A DNA stretch of 64,000 nucleotides, taken from assembly GCF_905163445.1 (NCBI RefSeq), contig NC_053205.1:4340001-4404000 (forward strand). Reading direction: 5' to 3'. This document shows positions 28,391 to 43,300 of this stretch, piece after piece (positions within the stretch are counted from its first letter, which is position 1; each line of letters starts with the position of its first letter). The position numbers and the translations under genes were made by a program. The notes under the pieces were generated by a model that saw nothing but the letters and a program-made list of their open reading frames with translations, made no database searches and was not told where the DNA came from. Origin of the DNA: Pararge aegeria (taxonomy: Eukaryota > Arthropoda > Insecta > Lepidoptera > Nymphalidae).

Positions 28391-31300
28391 CTGTAAATAG
28401 AGGTTTGGTATTCTGTAGTAAGTTGATAACTAGTAGAAAAAGAAAAAGAAGAAACACTTTATTGCACGTATAACATACAGGAAAAGGTACAGTACACAAT
28501 GTAGACATGCAAAGGCGGCCTTATTGCTGCAAGCAATCTCTTACAGGCAACCTTTGTAGATAGGACTTACAGCAAGAGAACGGGATAGTGCCTAGAGTGT
28601 TGATAGATATAGTACCGTTCCACGGAAACAGTAACTTAATCTAATGTAAAAGTAGCTTAAGCTAGACGGTCGATTGGCGCAGTGGGCAGCGACTCTGCTT
28701 TCTGAGCCAAAGGCAGTGGGTTAGATTCCCACAACCGGAAAATGTTTGTGTGATGAACATGAATGTTTTTCAGTGTCTGGGTGTTTATCTGTATATTATA
28801 AGTATTTATGTTTAGGGGGGCAATGCGTTGTGAGTTATGATCTTCCGATGATGTTTAGGTTTGTTTTAAATGTTAAACACACTTGTAGTTCAGAATCACT
28901 TTACTCCGATATTTACAATATTGTTTAGAGCCGATAAGAAACAATAACATTCGTTTTACATTGAGCGACACGACTGATGCACGAATCCAATGGCGAACTG
29001 CCGGCACGCGGTTAGTGTACCGACTACCTACATGCAAACGACGACGTCATAATAACAGTCGGCAGTTTGTGCGTTTCAACTGCGAGATCGGTATGGACTA
29101 TTGTTGAATTACGATCGTAAATGTAAGTTTGTGAATGTTGATATGTATGTTTGTGTGAATGTTTGTATGTTCAAATTGTTATTGGTGAATTAGAATAAGG
29201 TGTTAAGTTATATATGTATGTAAAGTATTTAGGTTAATTATTATGATATAAGTATTTCGTTTATATATTGTTATCAGACCCTACATATGTGTATTATATT
29301 CATATAAAAATATTCATCAGCTATCATACCATAACACAAGCTACGCTTACTTTGGGGCTATATAGCGATGTGTGTATTGTCGTAGTATATTTATTTATTT
29401 ATGTATGGTAGTGCTGTAATACTACCATCTACTGCGATCTGCATATAGTGGACTGGTATATAGTACAAGTTCCGTCGTTATCGCTACTTATACATTACTA
29501 GCTGTTGCCCGCGACTTCGTCTGCGTTTGATTTTGTGTTTTGATGTGGCATTAAATTTTGTTGTAGATCTAAAAACAATTAAAGTATTCAGTATCGCTAA
29601 GCCTTAAAAGGGGGGTTTTCTGCTGTCCACTGAGGAGTTCTGTCCTCTATCTCCAACCACAGTTTGGGCAAAATTAAACATATATTATAACCTCTATAGT
29701 ACAAAAATAATAATTTAAATCGGTTGTAATTTGTCGGAGTTATGGTGTAAAATCGTCAAAAACTCATCCCCTCTGCCAAAGGAACCGAGCTTAATGTCGG
29801 GATAAAAAGTATCCTATATTACTTCTAACACTTCCAAAAATATGTGTACAAAGTTTCGTGAGGATCGGTTAAGTTGTTTTTGCGTGAAAGCGTAACAAAC
29901 AAACTTACATATGATGAATGTTACTTACGTGAAGTTCTGTTCACAACATCGCAGCGCCAGACGGAGAGCGTGCGTCGTAAAACTGTTTGGCTCTTGGATA
30001 CCTCTCTGTAAAGGAAAGTTACTAATACACACTCGTCTTCTTCATCATCACTTCAACCGATTGACGTCCACTGTTGGAAATAACGGCATACGTAAAATAA
30101 AGCCACGTCTGTCATCATTTCCACGATTTTCACGTATTAAATTAACTTTGAATGAAAATGGGAAAGAAGAAAAGTTAGAAAAATCCTCGATTTTAATTGT
30201 AACGTATTCAAAGCATAATACGTTTGCTATATTTACAATAGCTGGTCTTTTATGATATTTTATGACAGTAGTAAGTAAAAAATGAATTTTCACGATAAAT
30301 GTTTCACGTATTGGCGTAATGGTGTTAAGGTAACGTAGTCCACGCTGGCCAAGTGCGGTTTGGTGGACTGCATCATTATCACCATCATCATTTCAACCAA
30401 TCGACGTCGACTACCGGACATTGCTTGCCTCCAGCGGCTCCCAGCGACACGCCTGATGTCATCTGTCCATCGCGTTGGGGGCCGACCTACGCTGCGTTTA
30501 CCGGTGCGGGGTCGCCACTATATATTATATATTTTATTGTATGTTATTGTCCTTTTTTATGATTATTTTGTTATTGTTTAATCGCGAGGATTCAGTGACG
30601 ACGAAGATAATGGGGCGGGCTGAAAACCGGTGCTACGCGTTTTAGTATGCAGCTATACTGAACCAGCTCCTTTGTCACACATTTTTTTTAATTTAATACT
30701 TTAACAATTTTATGACACAAATGTAACATTTTACACAAATGTGTGACAATAAATACGATTTTTCTTTCTTTCTTTCTTTCATTCCAGCACCTTGAGACCC
30801 CAACGTCCATCGGTTCTCCGAGCTATATGCCCTGCCCGTTGCAACTTCAGATGGGGGATTTCAACGCAAGGCTGGGCTGGATATGGTCAACAGGACGAAC
30901 GGGGCCAAATGCTGGCCGACTTTATGGAGAAGAAGGGCCTCTTTATAATTAACTCTTTCTTTGAAAAGCGGTTACAAAGAAAATGGACCTGGCTGAGCCC
31001 CGATGGTTCGACAAGAAATGAGTTCGACTTTATCATGCCGACCAAACTGCATGAATTCAATGGTGGACTTCACTCTTCTTTAAATTTCTTTTATTTAGTA
31101 TTTAGTTGTAAATTATGCATATTTCCTTTTTTGAATCCATATTTAGATGTTCTTATTTGATATAATTTATTAAATGTTGGGCTAACGTCTTGCTTTCATG
31201 CCATTGATTGCGGTGCAGTATTCACTGATTTCGTCTGTCTACTTTCGTAGTGCGAAAATAAATCGTGGTGAGCGCAGGTATAATACTCGCATTGCGATTA

Positions 31301-34300
31301 AATTTCGCAGTGAACATGCGGAAAAAAATCGCATCCTAGTGCGCGCTAAGCCTTTATTTATTTATTTATTAAGGACACTAACAATATACATATTTACCAT
31401 ATAAAGTAATAAACTTGTACAATATTCTTGCTTTTGCTTTTTCGGAAGGACACTTGCCGCTAACCACCTGAGGGGTTGCTACGGCGTCACCGGGGGAGTG
31501 GGGCGAGCGCGAAAGCTCGCCATGAGAAGAGCCCCAGGGCTCGACGACATCGGGGGGAGTATGGGAGACGTCGACCCGAGGGTGCCTCCTGCGAGGACTC
31601 GGACCTCGGCTCGGTTCGACGTTAATCTGACTGTTGGTGGACTTTTGGACTAATCATTGTTTAGTCCGAACGCCCCCGTGACCGTGGTAAGGATCCACGT
31701 CCGGATGACGTCAGAAATCGGGGCCCTCGTCTTCGCCGGCGAAGACGCTGTGTATGTTGCGTGTGTGTGTGTTGTTGGGACACGTTGTCGGTAGTTATTT
31801 TGTCGTCAGGGTCGTCAAGGACATGCTTCGGACGTCGCCGCTTTGGTTCGACGTCGGGGACGGGGGTATAAGTGGACGCCTCGACCACTAGGGGGTTGGG
31901 GTGTCGGACTGCATTTTCAAAGTAGGTCTTTGATAATGTTTTCATGTACTGGGCTATGGTGGGAAGATCGAGGTCTCGGTGGAGATCTACGTTGCGCATG
32001 AACCACGGACTGTCCGTGGTCATACGCATAAATTTGTTCTGCAGGACTTGAAAGCTCCTGTAGGAGCTGTGAGGGCGATGGGCGAATACGACGCTGGCGT
32101 ATGTCATAATGGGACGTATGCACGTTTTATACAAGGTTACCTTGTGACGGAGGGATAATTTGCTTTTGCGGCAAATCATCGGATAGTACAATATTCTACA
32201 CATGCACTTATATTTATATCGATAAAAAGTGACCATGACATTCACAAAAATTTATAACAATGACATGTAAACACAGCGAGAGTAATTATAAAAATTGGAG
32301 GAATAGGTGTTTTGTATGTAATATCTATCTTATGGGAGGGCTCACCGATAGGTAATCGATAAGCATTTTTTTAAATACCGGGTAAGAGTTATGAAATATG
32401 TCGATGCCAGGTAATAATCGTGATATTACGTTGTATTCAGCACATATAGGTACGGGCTATCGGAGCTTGTTTTCCAAGATGCGTCCTAGCGAAAGGTTTA
32501 TGAAACGCCTGCAGGCATGCAGGTTTCATCACGACGTTTTCCCTTCACCTTTAAAGCAAGAGATACTGGAAAGAGAGAGGTGCGTGCCGGGTTTCAAACT
32601 CGCTCCCCTCGAAAGTGAAGCCTAGGGCTATCACCAAACTACGAATTATATATACGGTTCATATTTGGGTTGGTCTCAACCCAAATATGAACCTTTATGT
32701 TTTTTTTTTTTTTTCTTTAACCTTTATGGTTACCTATTCGACTTCGCCAGAATTTGAACATTCTTTCTATTCCCTACTGTGTGTTGTTTTTTCCTTCATC
32801 TCCACCTTATTTAAAGGAAAAATTTGAATTCGCTGGTCGCCCAGGTGAAGTTCTCCGTACTGCAAGGAAACTGATCTTAAGAATGCCTTCACATAATTCA
32901 TCTTTCTTCCACCGATCTTTCACTATTCAGGTTGTTAAGATTTGGAATGCCACAGTCTATTACCATTTTAAAAAAACTTTTTAATGATCATTTTTTGGCT
33001 GAATCTTCGAAAACTTTAGCATGCCTATTCCCTTCTGTTTTATATGGGATTTGACAATATTGTATATATTTATGTATTATTGATATTAATTAGTTAATAT
33101 ATTAATTATTATCAGTATATATATATATTTTATTGAAAGTTTATTATATGTATATATTATATAGGTATATATGCATGTTTATTTAAATGCACCACCTACC
33201 ACTCTTCTTTAGCTGTGTTTAACGCCTTTGGTTGCCTGGAAGAGATCGCTATGTAGCGATAAGGCCGCCAAATTGTATACTTTTTCATTTACAATAAAAG
33301 TGTATTCATTCATTCATTCATTCATACGAAGTACTTACCTCGGCTAAATCGGAAGAGATGTAGTACATGACGGCACACTCCAGTAGCAACAGTAGGATTA
33401 CCAGCGTGGCGTACTGAAAACGTTAACAAGTTTAAATTTTCACCTCTAGTAAAGTAACCTCTCCCTGGCAAATATAATATATGAAAATACTTTATTGAAA
33501 TTATTTTGACGACCTCTCTGGCGCAAAGAGGGTACATTGCCGAAGATCTGTGTGGTGTGGAGTATAAGGATTAAAAATTTATAATTTCTTCAATCCGACT
33601 CAAACTCAGTTGCTTTTAAACAATTATTTATTTTAAAGTCAACAACTCCTGCGGATGCTCCGGTTTCGGAGTGAACGTGAGTAGAGGGTACATTGCCGAA
33701 GATCTGTGTGGTGTGGTGTATAAGGATTGAAGAAATTATAAATTACACCATACAGATTCTCCTGCTTTTCGCGGAGTATATAGCAAATTAAGCTTAATTT
33801 TCATAATACTCGCAAACTTTACCTATTTTATATTGTTAAGTAATTAGTAGTACTAGTAGTTTTATTTGTGTAATTTAGTTTCTAGAGTATTATACTAGAA
33901 ACGAAAAAGTAGTAAGTATGTAGTTATTAGTATGTATTTTGTTTTTAATATGCACAAGCTGCAGTATGTTATCCTTTTGTTTTCCTTATCCTAAGGTTGC
34001 CTGGAAGAGATCGCTACTAAGCGATAAGGCCGCCTTTTGTATACTTCTTCTGTCTGTGTTTTCTTTTATTCTTCTTCTGTATTTTTATTTGTGTGCAAAT
34101 AAAGAGTATAAATAAATAAGTACGGGTTTTTTGACGTGACAACGTCTTAAAATTCGATGGAGCCGGCTGCACGCCCAAAAAAAACATGACGTATGCGGCG
34201 TTCCCTCGCTCTGAGGCGTTCCATTCAAGGCTTGAAGTGCAAGCGAGAGCGCGGAACGAGCGACAAAGAGGCACATTAAGTCGCAGTCGGCTTCCGCGTT

Positions 34301-37300
34301 CGACATCTGTCTCTCTCCTACTTGAGTGAGCGATGCGTCCGCGTGGACAGCTTCTATACAATAATACATTTACATGTTTTCGGCAAGGATGAAGTGCAGT
34401 GATAAGTGAATGTGGTGTCAATTGTTTATAGCAACGATAATATCTATCAAACAAATAAAATTAAAATTTTCTTTTGAAAAATGCAATCATTCCATCAGTA
34501 TTTTCTTACAACGTTGTCACGTTCAACTATCGTCAGTAAGCCGACTTTACAGACAACCAATTTTTGTAAGTACAGAAGTTACCATGAAAAGCAGGAACTG
34601 TGAGCCAGTGAGAGCGCCATAGAAGCCCATATACGATATGAAGAAGAAGAAGCCGGACAGTAGCGCCACACCGACCCCCGCCTGTAAGGACAGAGCTTCC
34701 TCTGGCAGCAAGGCCTGACAAACAAACAAACAAAGAGTAAATAAGTAAGCGGTGATAGACAAGGTAATCATTTTTTTTTTAGCCTTTACTTTTTTTTTAT
34801 TTTATTTTTATTTATTTATTTGTGAACGATGATCACTGTAAAAGTATGAAACTGCGTACCAGTGATAACGCCCACCTCCAAAACTTAGAATTTACCACTG
34901 TTCACTGGATTTCTATCAATAATGCCCAAAGCGATTTTAGTTTTTACACGCTTTATATTAGCTTCACCTGTATGTATGTTTGTAACCGACTACTTTGAGC
35001 TCGATTTTGACCCACTATGAACGGTCAGATTTCTTTCAAACTTTGTAGACATATCGAGGACCGATGACAATACACTAATTTGAGAAGATTATTCCAATTT
35101 TCAATATAAAAAATAAGATTTTTTTAGTTTTTCCGAACTATTAATTACAATTACTACAGCGCCATCTAGACACAAATGTAAAAAACCTATGGCGGTTTTT
35201 TTTTACAATAAAATATACATATTTTTTTTATTCACACTATTATTTTTTTTATTTTTATCGAAATTTTTAACACTATTCTTAATTTAAATTTATTAAAATT
35301 TATTTTCTATTTTTTAGTTCAGTTTTCTATAGAAAGCGTGTTTTTTAGTTTTTTTAAACCATTATTTATTTTATTTTTATTTATTTATTTTGTGAGCGAC
35401 GATCACTGTAAAAGTACGAAACTGCGTAACAGTGATCACGCCCACCTCCAAAACTTAAAATTTACCACTGTTCACTGGATATCTATCAATAATCGCTATG
35501 ATTTTAGTATTTTTTAATGTAATTGCATTTTCTTTTGAAAAGCACCAATTTTTGTAAGTAATAAGTGTAAGTGTTTCGAAGGTAAGATTTTTTTTTTAAA
35601 CCTTTATTAACATTATTATTATATATATATATAACCTCCCTAGCGCAACGGTGAGTGATTAAGTAGGACGCCCCGGGTTGGAACCCGGCAGCGGTCATTT
35701 GGTAATTTGTAATTTCTGAATTTTCTCTGGACTGGTCTGGTGGGAGGCATTGGCCGTGGCTAGTTACCACGCTACCGACAAAAACGGGCTGCTAAGCGAT
35801 TTAGTGTTCCGGAGTCACGTCCACCACGCGGGCCTGGCGCGGATTGGTGGGCTTCTCTACGGAACCTACTGATGATGAAGACCACGGATGGTCACCGGAA
35901 CATAATATACGAGTTGCACTTGCTTTATGGTAAATATTAGGTAAGTAAAAAAACGACTTTCTAAAACAACTAAAAAGGCAGAAATAAATATATTCCACAA
36001 CATTTTTAAGTCAGTGAGAAGTAAAATATAAGAAATTACTCGCTAATATATAATAATTATAATAAATAATATAATAATTCCTTGCTACTATAAAAAAAGA
36101 GAATATGTCGTATACAAAGTATTTTTATATTTAGTAATTTTACAAGTCGTTTTTTTCCATCAAAACAATTTTCGTATTTCGGTCACCGGCCACGGCCAAT
36201 TCTAGCTTTTCAGTGTTTTAAGTAATCAAATATCGCTTTTTTAACGGTTGAAGGATCACAGCAAAAAAAAAGAAAATCATTCAAACCCCCGCCAACATAC
36301 CCCGCAGATCTCGGCGGGGTTTTAAAATTCATCCAACGACGACGACGACGACTACGATATATCGTAGAATCGATCTCTGATGTGCGCATCTTGTTCTGCC
36401 ACCACCGCGTCTCATTTCGTTCGATCTTACACATAATTAATTATAATTTCTATTGTTTTTACTATTGTTTTTCTTGTATTAAAATTGTATAATACAATAC
36501 GCGCCGTTTCAAGGACTATTTCACTTATATGACTATTGCCATCTGTATCCGACCCTTGATCCAACAACCAAGCGAAAGCTTCTTAAGATATGTTGGTCGA
36601 AGCTTTTCGCGAGGAGACCATCGACTGAAACGACGATCGGAACAATAACTGTCGACTCATCACTCAACATGGCGATAATCTCGTGAGCAAGGTCCAAGTA
36701 TTTAGATACTTTTTCCTTTTCAGCTTTCACCAGATTATAGTCATGTGGAATTGTAATGTCAACAATTATTGCACGGCGCACTGATCGATCGACTAACACC
36801 ATATCCATTAGTTAAAATATACGTCTCACTTGTCAGTGATAATCGTTCGATCCCAGTAGAGCAATGCACTGCTATTTTGAAGAACTGACGCCGGGTCGTA
36901 CCTATAGTAAGGCATCTCAAAATCGATAAGGTCATACCGAAGAGCCAGTTGTTGATGAGTTATCCTGGCTACTTGATTATGTATGTGCAAGTATTCGCAG
37001 TTAGCAAGATGAGAACACCCGGACATTATATGCCTGAAGGACACCCCATACGATATGACACGCTCGACATGTCTAGAGTGCAATCTTTCATAAATAATAA
37101 GAAACAATAATAATTATTACATTTGTTATTTTTATTCAGAATTGGGATATAATTTTTACGAGCACTGAGTACGCTGTTTTTATCTCCGTTATAACCCGCA
37201 AAAGGGGGTTGGTGACCACTGTATTCTGACATGTGGTAATAATTACCTGCAGTGGCGGATTGCGTGTCATGGTACTTTCCACGCCCGGGTATCGATGTGG

Positions 37301-40300
37301 TGACCCGGATATTGTAAACAGAATATAGATCATAATCGTTTACCTAATGCTATTATTAAACGATTAAGGTTTCGATTATTTACGGCCAACGGCCGATGGG
37401 CGCAGTGGGCAGCGACTCTGCTTTCTGAGTCCAAGGCCGTGGGTTCGATTCCCAAATATATCTAGTGGAAAACAAATTCAATAACAGTCGATGTAGCTAA
37501 TCCTGTACCATATCAAAAAAAAAAATTGTAAATAGAAATTACTTTATGCTCCGTTTTACAAACTACAAATATAAAACTAAGTTTTTTTTTCCTGACGTAC
37601 AAAAATATCTTTATTTGAAAAACCTGTTTTGAAACAATTTTAAAATAATTTCGACCATATTGCAATGTCTGCCTTCCTGCATTCATGTTCATACGCCTAT
37701 CTACCTACATACAATATTGTGTGCTATATATGTATACATGAAAGTAATAAATAAATGAATACCTTCTACTTTTTATGCGAAATACTTTTGAAGCGTGCAT
37801 AATTATATTTAATAAGGAATCACCCTGTAAAAATAATAAATTAAAAGAAGCATATTCATTTGTCCATACAAACGAATTCAAAACATTTTAAGTGTTTACT
37901 TTTGACAACCCTATTGAAGATAAAAGACCGACACTCGCTTAGTACCTACGCTTCGCGCCGCGAACATTTAAATAAGTGACAGATGTAACTTGATTTTAAT
38001 TTTTTAAATTTCTTACAGTAAAATCTATGGCAATGGTTTACTCAAAAACTGTTAGCGTTTCGGTTTACGTCAACTCATGACCGGCCCACTATATAACCAC
38101 GGGTTAACGCCTTAGTCAACCACGCTGGCCCAGTGCGGATTGTGACTCCACACACCTTTGAGAACATTATGTAGAACTCTCAGGCATGAAGGATTTATAA
38201 ACATTACAGATTATAAAAACACAGTTATTATTTTCATTTCTGCCGTGCGGCCTTAAGAACACAGTTTTTTTTTTGTTAGCTGGTTGCTGTACTTATGTTT
38301 CTGTTATGTCATAATCTGTTGTGTTTAAAAAAAAAACAAATAAAAAAATTGTGCGTGTACTAGTGACACGTAAGAAGTGAAATTTCTTTATGACCCTATT
38401 TTTCGTAAAATGATCTACTATATGCAACTTTATAAAAACTGGTTAAATAAAGTTAAATTACTTAGATGAAGTTTAACAAAAGACTTTTATTATCATGACA
38501 TTAATACAAATAATACAATTATTTAATTAAAATATACCATAATCTCACCAACGTGTTGGTGTATTGAAAAAGATGGCGCGTAACGGAAAAATGTGACGAT
38601 AATTTTTTTTCCAACGCCGATTAAGAAGAAGTTATACTTCAAAAATAAAAGAAGTGATCGATCAATGCGATCTGCGTACAATATATCTCTTGTGTCCATA
38701 GATCGCACGTGAACGGGAACCTTTTATAGTTTTAGTTCAGGAGATCGTCACGGACTGGTACGGTATCGAACTGTGACTTTGTGACCTACTCTTTTAACGA
38801 ACGCTTTTATAATAGCGGTTCCCTGCGATTTGGGCCGCTTTCGTTCCGATAAGTTTCCCGTACAAACATTCATCTTCCCACACATCCCTACTAATATTAT
38901 AAATATGAATGTAAGTTTGTTTGTTACGCTTTCACGTGAAAACTACTTAACCGATCTTCATGAAACTTTTACACACATATTCTTAGAGGTATTAGAAATA
39001 ATATTGTATACTTTCATAAAAAAAAAAAATATTGTAAGATAAAAAAAATACTTTTGAAGTGTGCATAAGTATATTTCAATGTTTGTGAATAAATCTCAAA
39101 ATCTCATATATGAATATAGTCGAGACTATGTAGTAGTACGCTGCCTCCCAAATTTACGCGGGCGAAGCCGCAGGGCACATCTAGTATTTATATATATGTC
39201 GGAGGAAGTAGTCGGAACAGAATTGATTGTTTATTGGTTTACGCGAGATGTCGGTTGTTAAATAAAAACACTGTTAAATCTTAACTTTATTTTATTTATT
39301 ACATTAGTATATTCGGTTTAAAAGTCATTGATTAATTTAAAGCTACTAAATTGTGTCAATTAAATCAAAACTAAATTATCGTCACATCCGAATTGAGGGT
39401 AGTCCTAGAGCGGGGTCGAAGCGCCCGCCATCTTGAGTGTCGTGTGGCTGACAAGCTTGTTTTTTGGAACATGCATTTTTGAATCGAGGTGGCTCATTGC
39501 GGGTTCTTTACAAATTTTTAGAATAGTGGAGTGAAGTTGGTGTCGCAAACCCGCTGCTTTTTTTAGCAGTTAAATTTCATATCGTTCCATATTGTAACTA
39601 CATTATTAAATTGTATGAAACGGTGTACATTGTTTAGTGCTTGTATTTAACCCTAATGGCGCCCGCTACTACCGCTTTTCTCCGACATATATATATCTAT
39701 ATTTTTGTTTATGATTTTTAGTAGATAATATTAATTATGGGTAATGTTATTACGTGTATTTTTATATCTTATTTTTATTTATATGAGATGTAAGTATATC
39801 TCATTTATTGCACCACCTACCTCTGTTATATGTTTTTTCCTTTTGCGTCTGGTTTCCATTAAGAAATCGCTATGTAGCGATAACGCATTGTAGTTGTACT
39901 CTTTTGCTCTATGTGTATCTCTGTAACTACTTTTTTCTTTTGTGTACAATAAAAGTGTATTCATTCATTCATAAACCCTGACCCACCGGGTCACGTCGCG
40001 TTTCCTGCAGTAGAGGCTTGTCAAGCACTGGTACGGTATGACGTGTTTTTTTTTTATCTTTTGGAAAGGAGCAGGCATTACTTTGCGGAATTCCATGATT
40101 CGACTATAAAAATTAAGCTTAATTTTCCTTACTCCGCGAATTAATTGACAGTCACATGTTATCCCTATCCCTACTAATATTATAAATGTGAATGTAAGTT
40201 TGTTTGTCGCTGTCGCTTTCACGCAAAAACTACTTAACAGATCCTCATGAAACTTTGTACACATATTTTTGGAAGTGGTAGAAGTAATATAGGATACTTT

Positions 40301-43300
40301 TTATCCCGACATTAAGCTCGGTTCCTTTAAAAGAGGGGATGAGTGTTTGACGATTTTACACCATAACTCCGACAAATTATAACCGATTTAAATAATTACT
40401 TTTGTACTACAGAGGTTATAATATGTGTTTAATTTTGCCGATACCGGATGGAGATAGAGGACAGAACTCCTCAGCGGACAGCAGCAAACCCCTCACTTAA
40501 GACTTAGCGATACTGAATACATTATTTTTTTTAGATCTACAACTAAATTTAACACACATTTTCCACATCAAAAAACAAAATCAAACGCAGACTAAGTCGC
40601 GGGCAATAGCTAGTTTAATATATTTTGAAAATTTTGACCGGGGGAGGCTTCATAATCGATACTGAGTCCAAAACAGATTTTTATTTAATTTTGTCAGTCT
40701 AGCTGTTTGTCTGTCTGTCTGTCTGTCCGGGCATCACGGGATTTAAATACAATTTGGTATAGTTTTACCTTATATTCCGGGTCAACATAGGATACTTTTA
40801 TCCCGATAAACAGTAAGTTTTCTCCGGGAAGTGGGATAACTGTTTTTTTTTTTGGATTGGTAGTATCAATTAAGGCAATTAATATTAATATTATCAATTA
40901 ATATTATCAATCAATATAACATCACGCTACGACCAATGGCTACCATCATTAATGAGAAATGTTGCAAAAACTGCAAAAAATATCCTTTTTGAGAGATTCC
41001 GGTGCGTGCGATGCGTGAACCGTAAATGTTACGCTAAACACTATTAAAAATTTATAAAAAAAAAACTTCCACCCTCCGCTTGCGGGGCTATTGAATGCCC
41101 AAGCAACCGGTGGTCAGGGCTCCAGAGTGAGGAACCTCCTCACAATACGCGCCGTTTCAAGGACTACTGCCTTCTGTATCCGACCCTTGATTCTCTTGAA
41201 ATATAAGCCTTATTATTACTACAGTTAAGTTAATTTAAAAGTGGTAACTACAATAGTCATAGCGTAATACACGTACAATGTATGGCTGATTATTGTTTGA
41301 ATAATTCACAGACTCGCGAGGTCATACACGGAGGGGGGTATCAGAAATGATCTATAAATACTAAATTAGCCAGTAAAGGGTGCGTGGCCTAGTTTGTCAG
41401 TTTAGTTCAACGTATTGCATAATGGAAAATTTTACCCTTTTATTATATTTCACGCTTTATATTAGCTTCACTTGAATGTTTGTTTGTAACCGACTTCTTT
41501 GGGCGCGATTTTGACCCACTTTAAACGGTCAGATTTCTTTCAAACTTTGTAGATATATCGAGGACCGATGACAATACACTAATCTGAAAAGATTATTCCA
41601 ATTTTCAATATAAAAAATAAGATTTTTTTCTAATTACTACAGCGCCATCTAGACCCAAATGTAAAAAACCTATGGCGTTCGCGTACCTAACAAATTCCAC
41701 AGAAAACATTAAGCTACTAGATGGTAGAGGGCGTTAGCTATTATTTTTTAATGGCCTGTTTTAAATAATAATTAGAACTTGCATTTCGAGAGACGGGCAC
41801 ACTGAATAAAAAAAAAAAAATTTATCTCTTTAATGGTTGATGGGCTACCGATTAATTTTGCTCTAATAAAAATAATAGATCAAGAAAAACTAAAAATCGC
41901 TATTATGAATAAACTAAAAGAAAGAAATTAGTTTAGTTTTTTATACCAAGCGTGCTTTTTTAGTATGTTTGAACTATTTAATTATTTATCACGTAACGTC
42001 TCAGCTTATGAATCCCAGGAATCGACTCGTTATCAGCATTCGAACACGACCATCGAGGCATATTTTGTGAGTTACGTAATCACCCTACCGTGCCCTGTGG
42101 TGGGCCGATGATGAGTTGATAGTGATGAACGATGATGATGATTTAGACTGGTACTTAATTTATGAATCGTTTGGCTGGTGAAAGGAGGTTTTAGCAAAAT
42201 ATAAGAGCTAGTTTTATTACCTTTAGTGTTGGATTTCCAAGGAGTTTGACAGCATTGGCGAAGGAGCTGGGTGAAGCTATCGCCCAGAGGCTGAACGCAA
42301 ACACTGTGATGCAGAATAACTGAAAAAAAAAACAATTCTAAGTCAATTAAGCCTTGAATTCATCAAAAAAATTTAACGGCAATAATCTAATAAATTTCTT
42401 ATCGTCTGTTCGACGCCCCTAAAATCTGTCGGATAAAAAATTAATATACTTTTTGCCAATTTATTCCATCGATACCGCCGCCGCACCGCGCCGCTCACAC
42501 TCGATATAGGAAGCTTCTTTTACACCAACCCATTTTTTTTTTGTTTAACTTGGTCACTGGTGTACAACGAACGAAAAGTCACCCTGTATAGGTACTTAAT
42601 CGAAATAAATTTCTTTTACGCCTGACTGTTTATTAATTTTTTATTAACCCGGCGAGAATGTGGTGAAAAAACTTACAACGACTTTGTGGCAGGGTAAATT
42701 TCACCCAAATATAAAAGTAGGTTATTTTGTTCAGTTCATTAAATTTATTGAAAGTTCAACATCTGTTCATAAGTTTGTTATATATTGTTTAATTGATTAA
42801 ATAAAAACCAATTTGTTTAATCTTATACATTTATTATTTTTATTACAACTTATAGGAACCAAAAAACTGAAACCATAAATTTTAAACTTTAGAAACAAAC
42901 GAAAACTAAATTAATATTTTACTTATATATAATTTGTATGTACTGTAAGTATACTTTCCACGCTACTAGCTCCCTGTTAGGTACCAGAGCTACTAATATA
43001 ATCACTGCAGTGATCGTTCTCTAATTCAGAATTTGATTCTTCGGTAGAATTGTCTAGTACATCCTCTAACATGGATATGATACGTTCGTCGTCCATTTTG
43101 AAAAAAAACCTAAAAGAAACAAAAGATTTAGGTACTCGTAATACAATAAAAACAATGTAATAAATAAAAGTTTCAACAGCTATGTGGCAGGGTGAAACTT
43201 ACCCAGAGCACGTATAACTCCCGTGCCGGCGCACGCATAGCTGAGATCACGCCACTTTTCCCCCCGTATACTCCTACCTCCAGCTACTGAGCGCCCCAAA

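Noticed and set aside
37387..37456. tRNA gene-like sequence with A and B boxes (also 45008, 28664, 22268 and others)
   Set aside because: The acceptor and anticodon stems do not form a proper cloverleaf, copies share a long non-tRNA body, and several have damaged B boxes. These are tRNA-derived SINEs.
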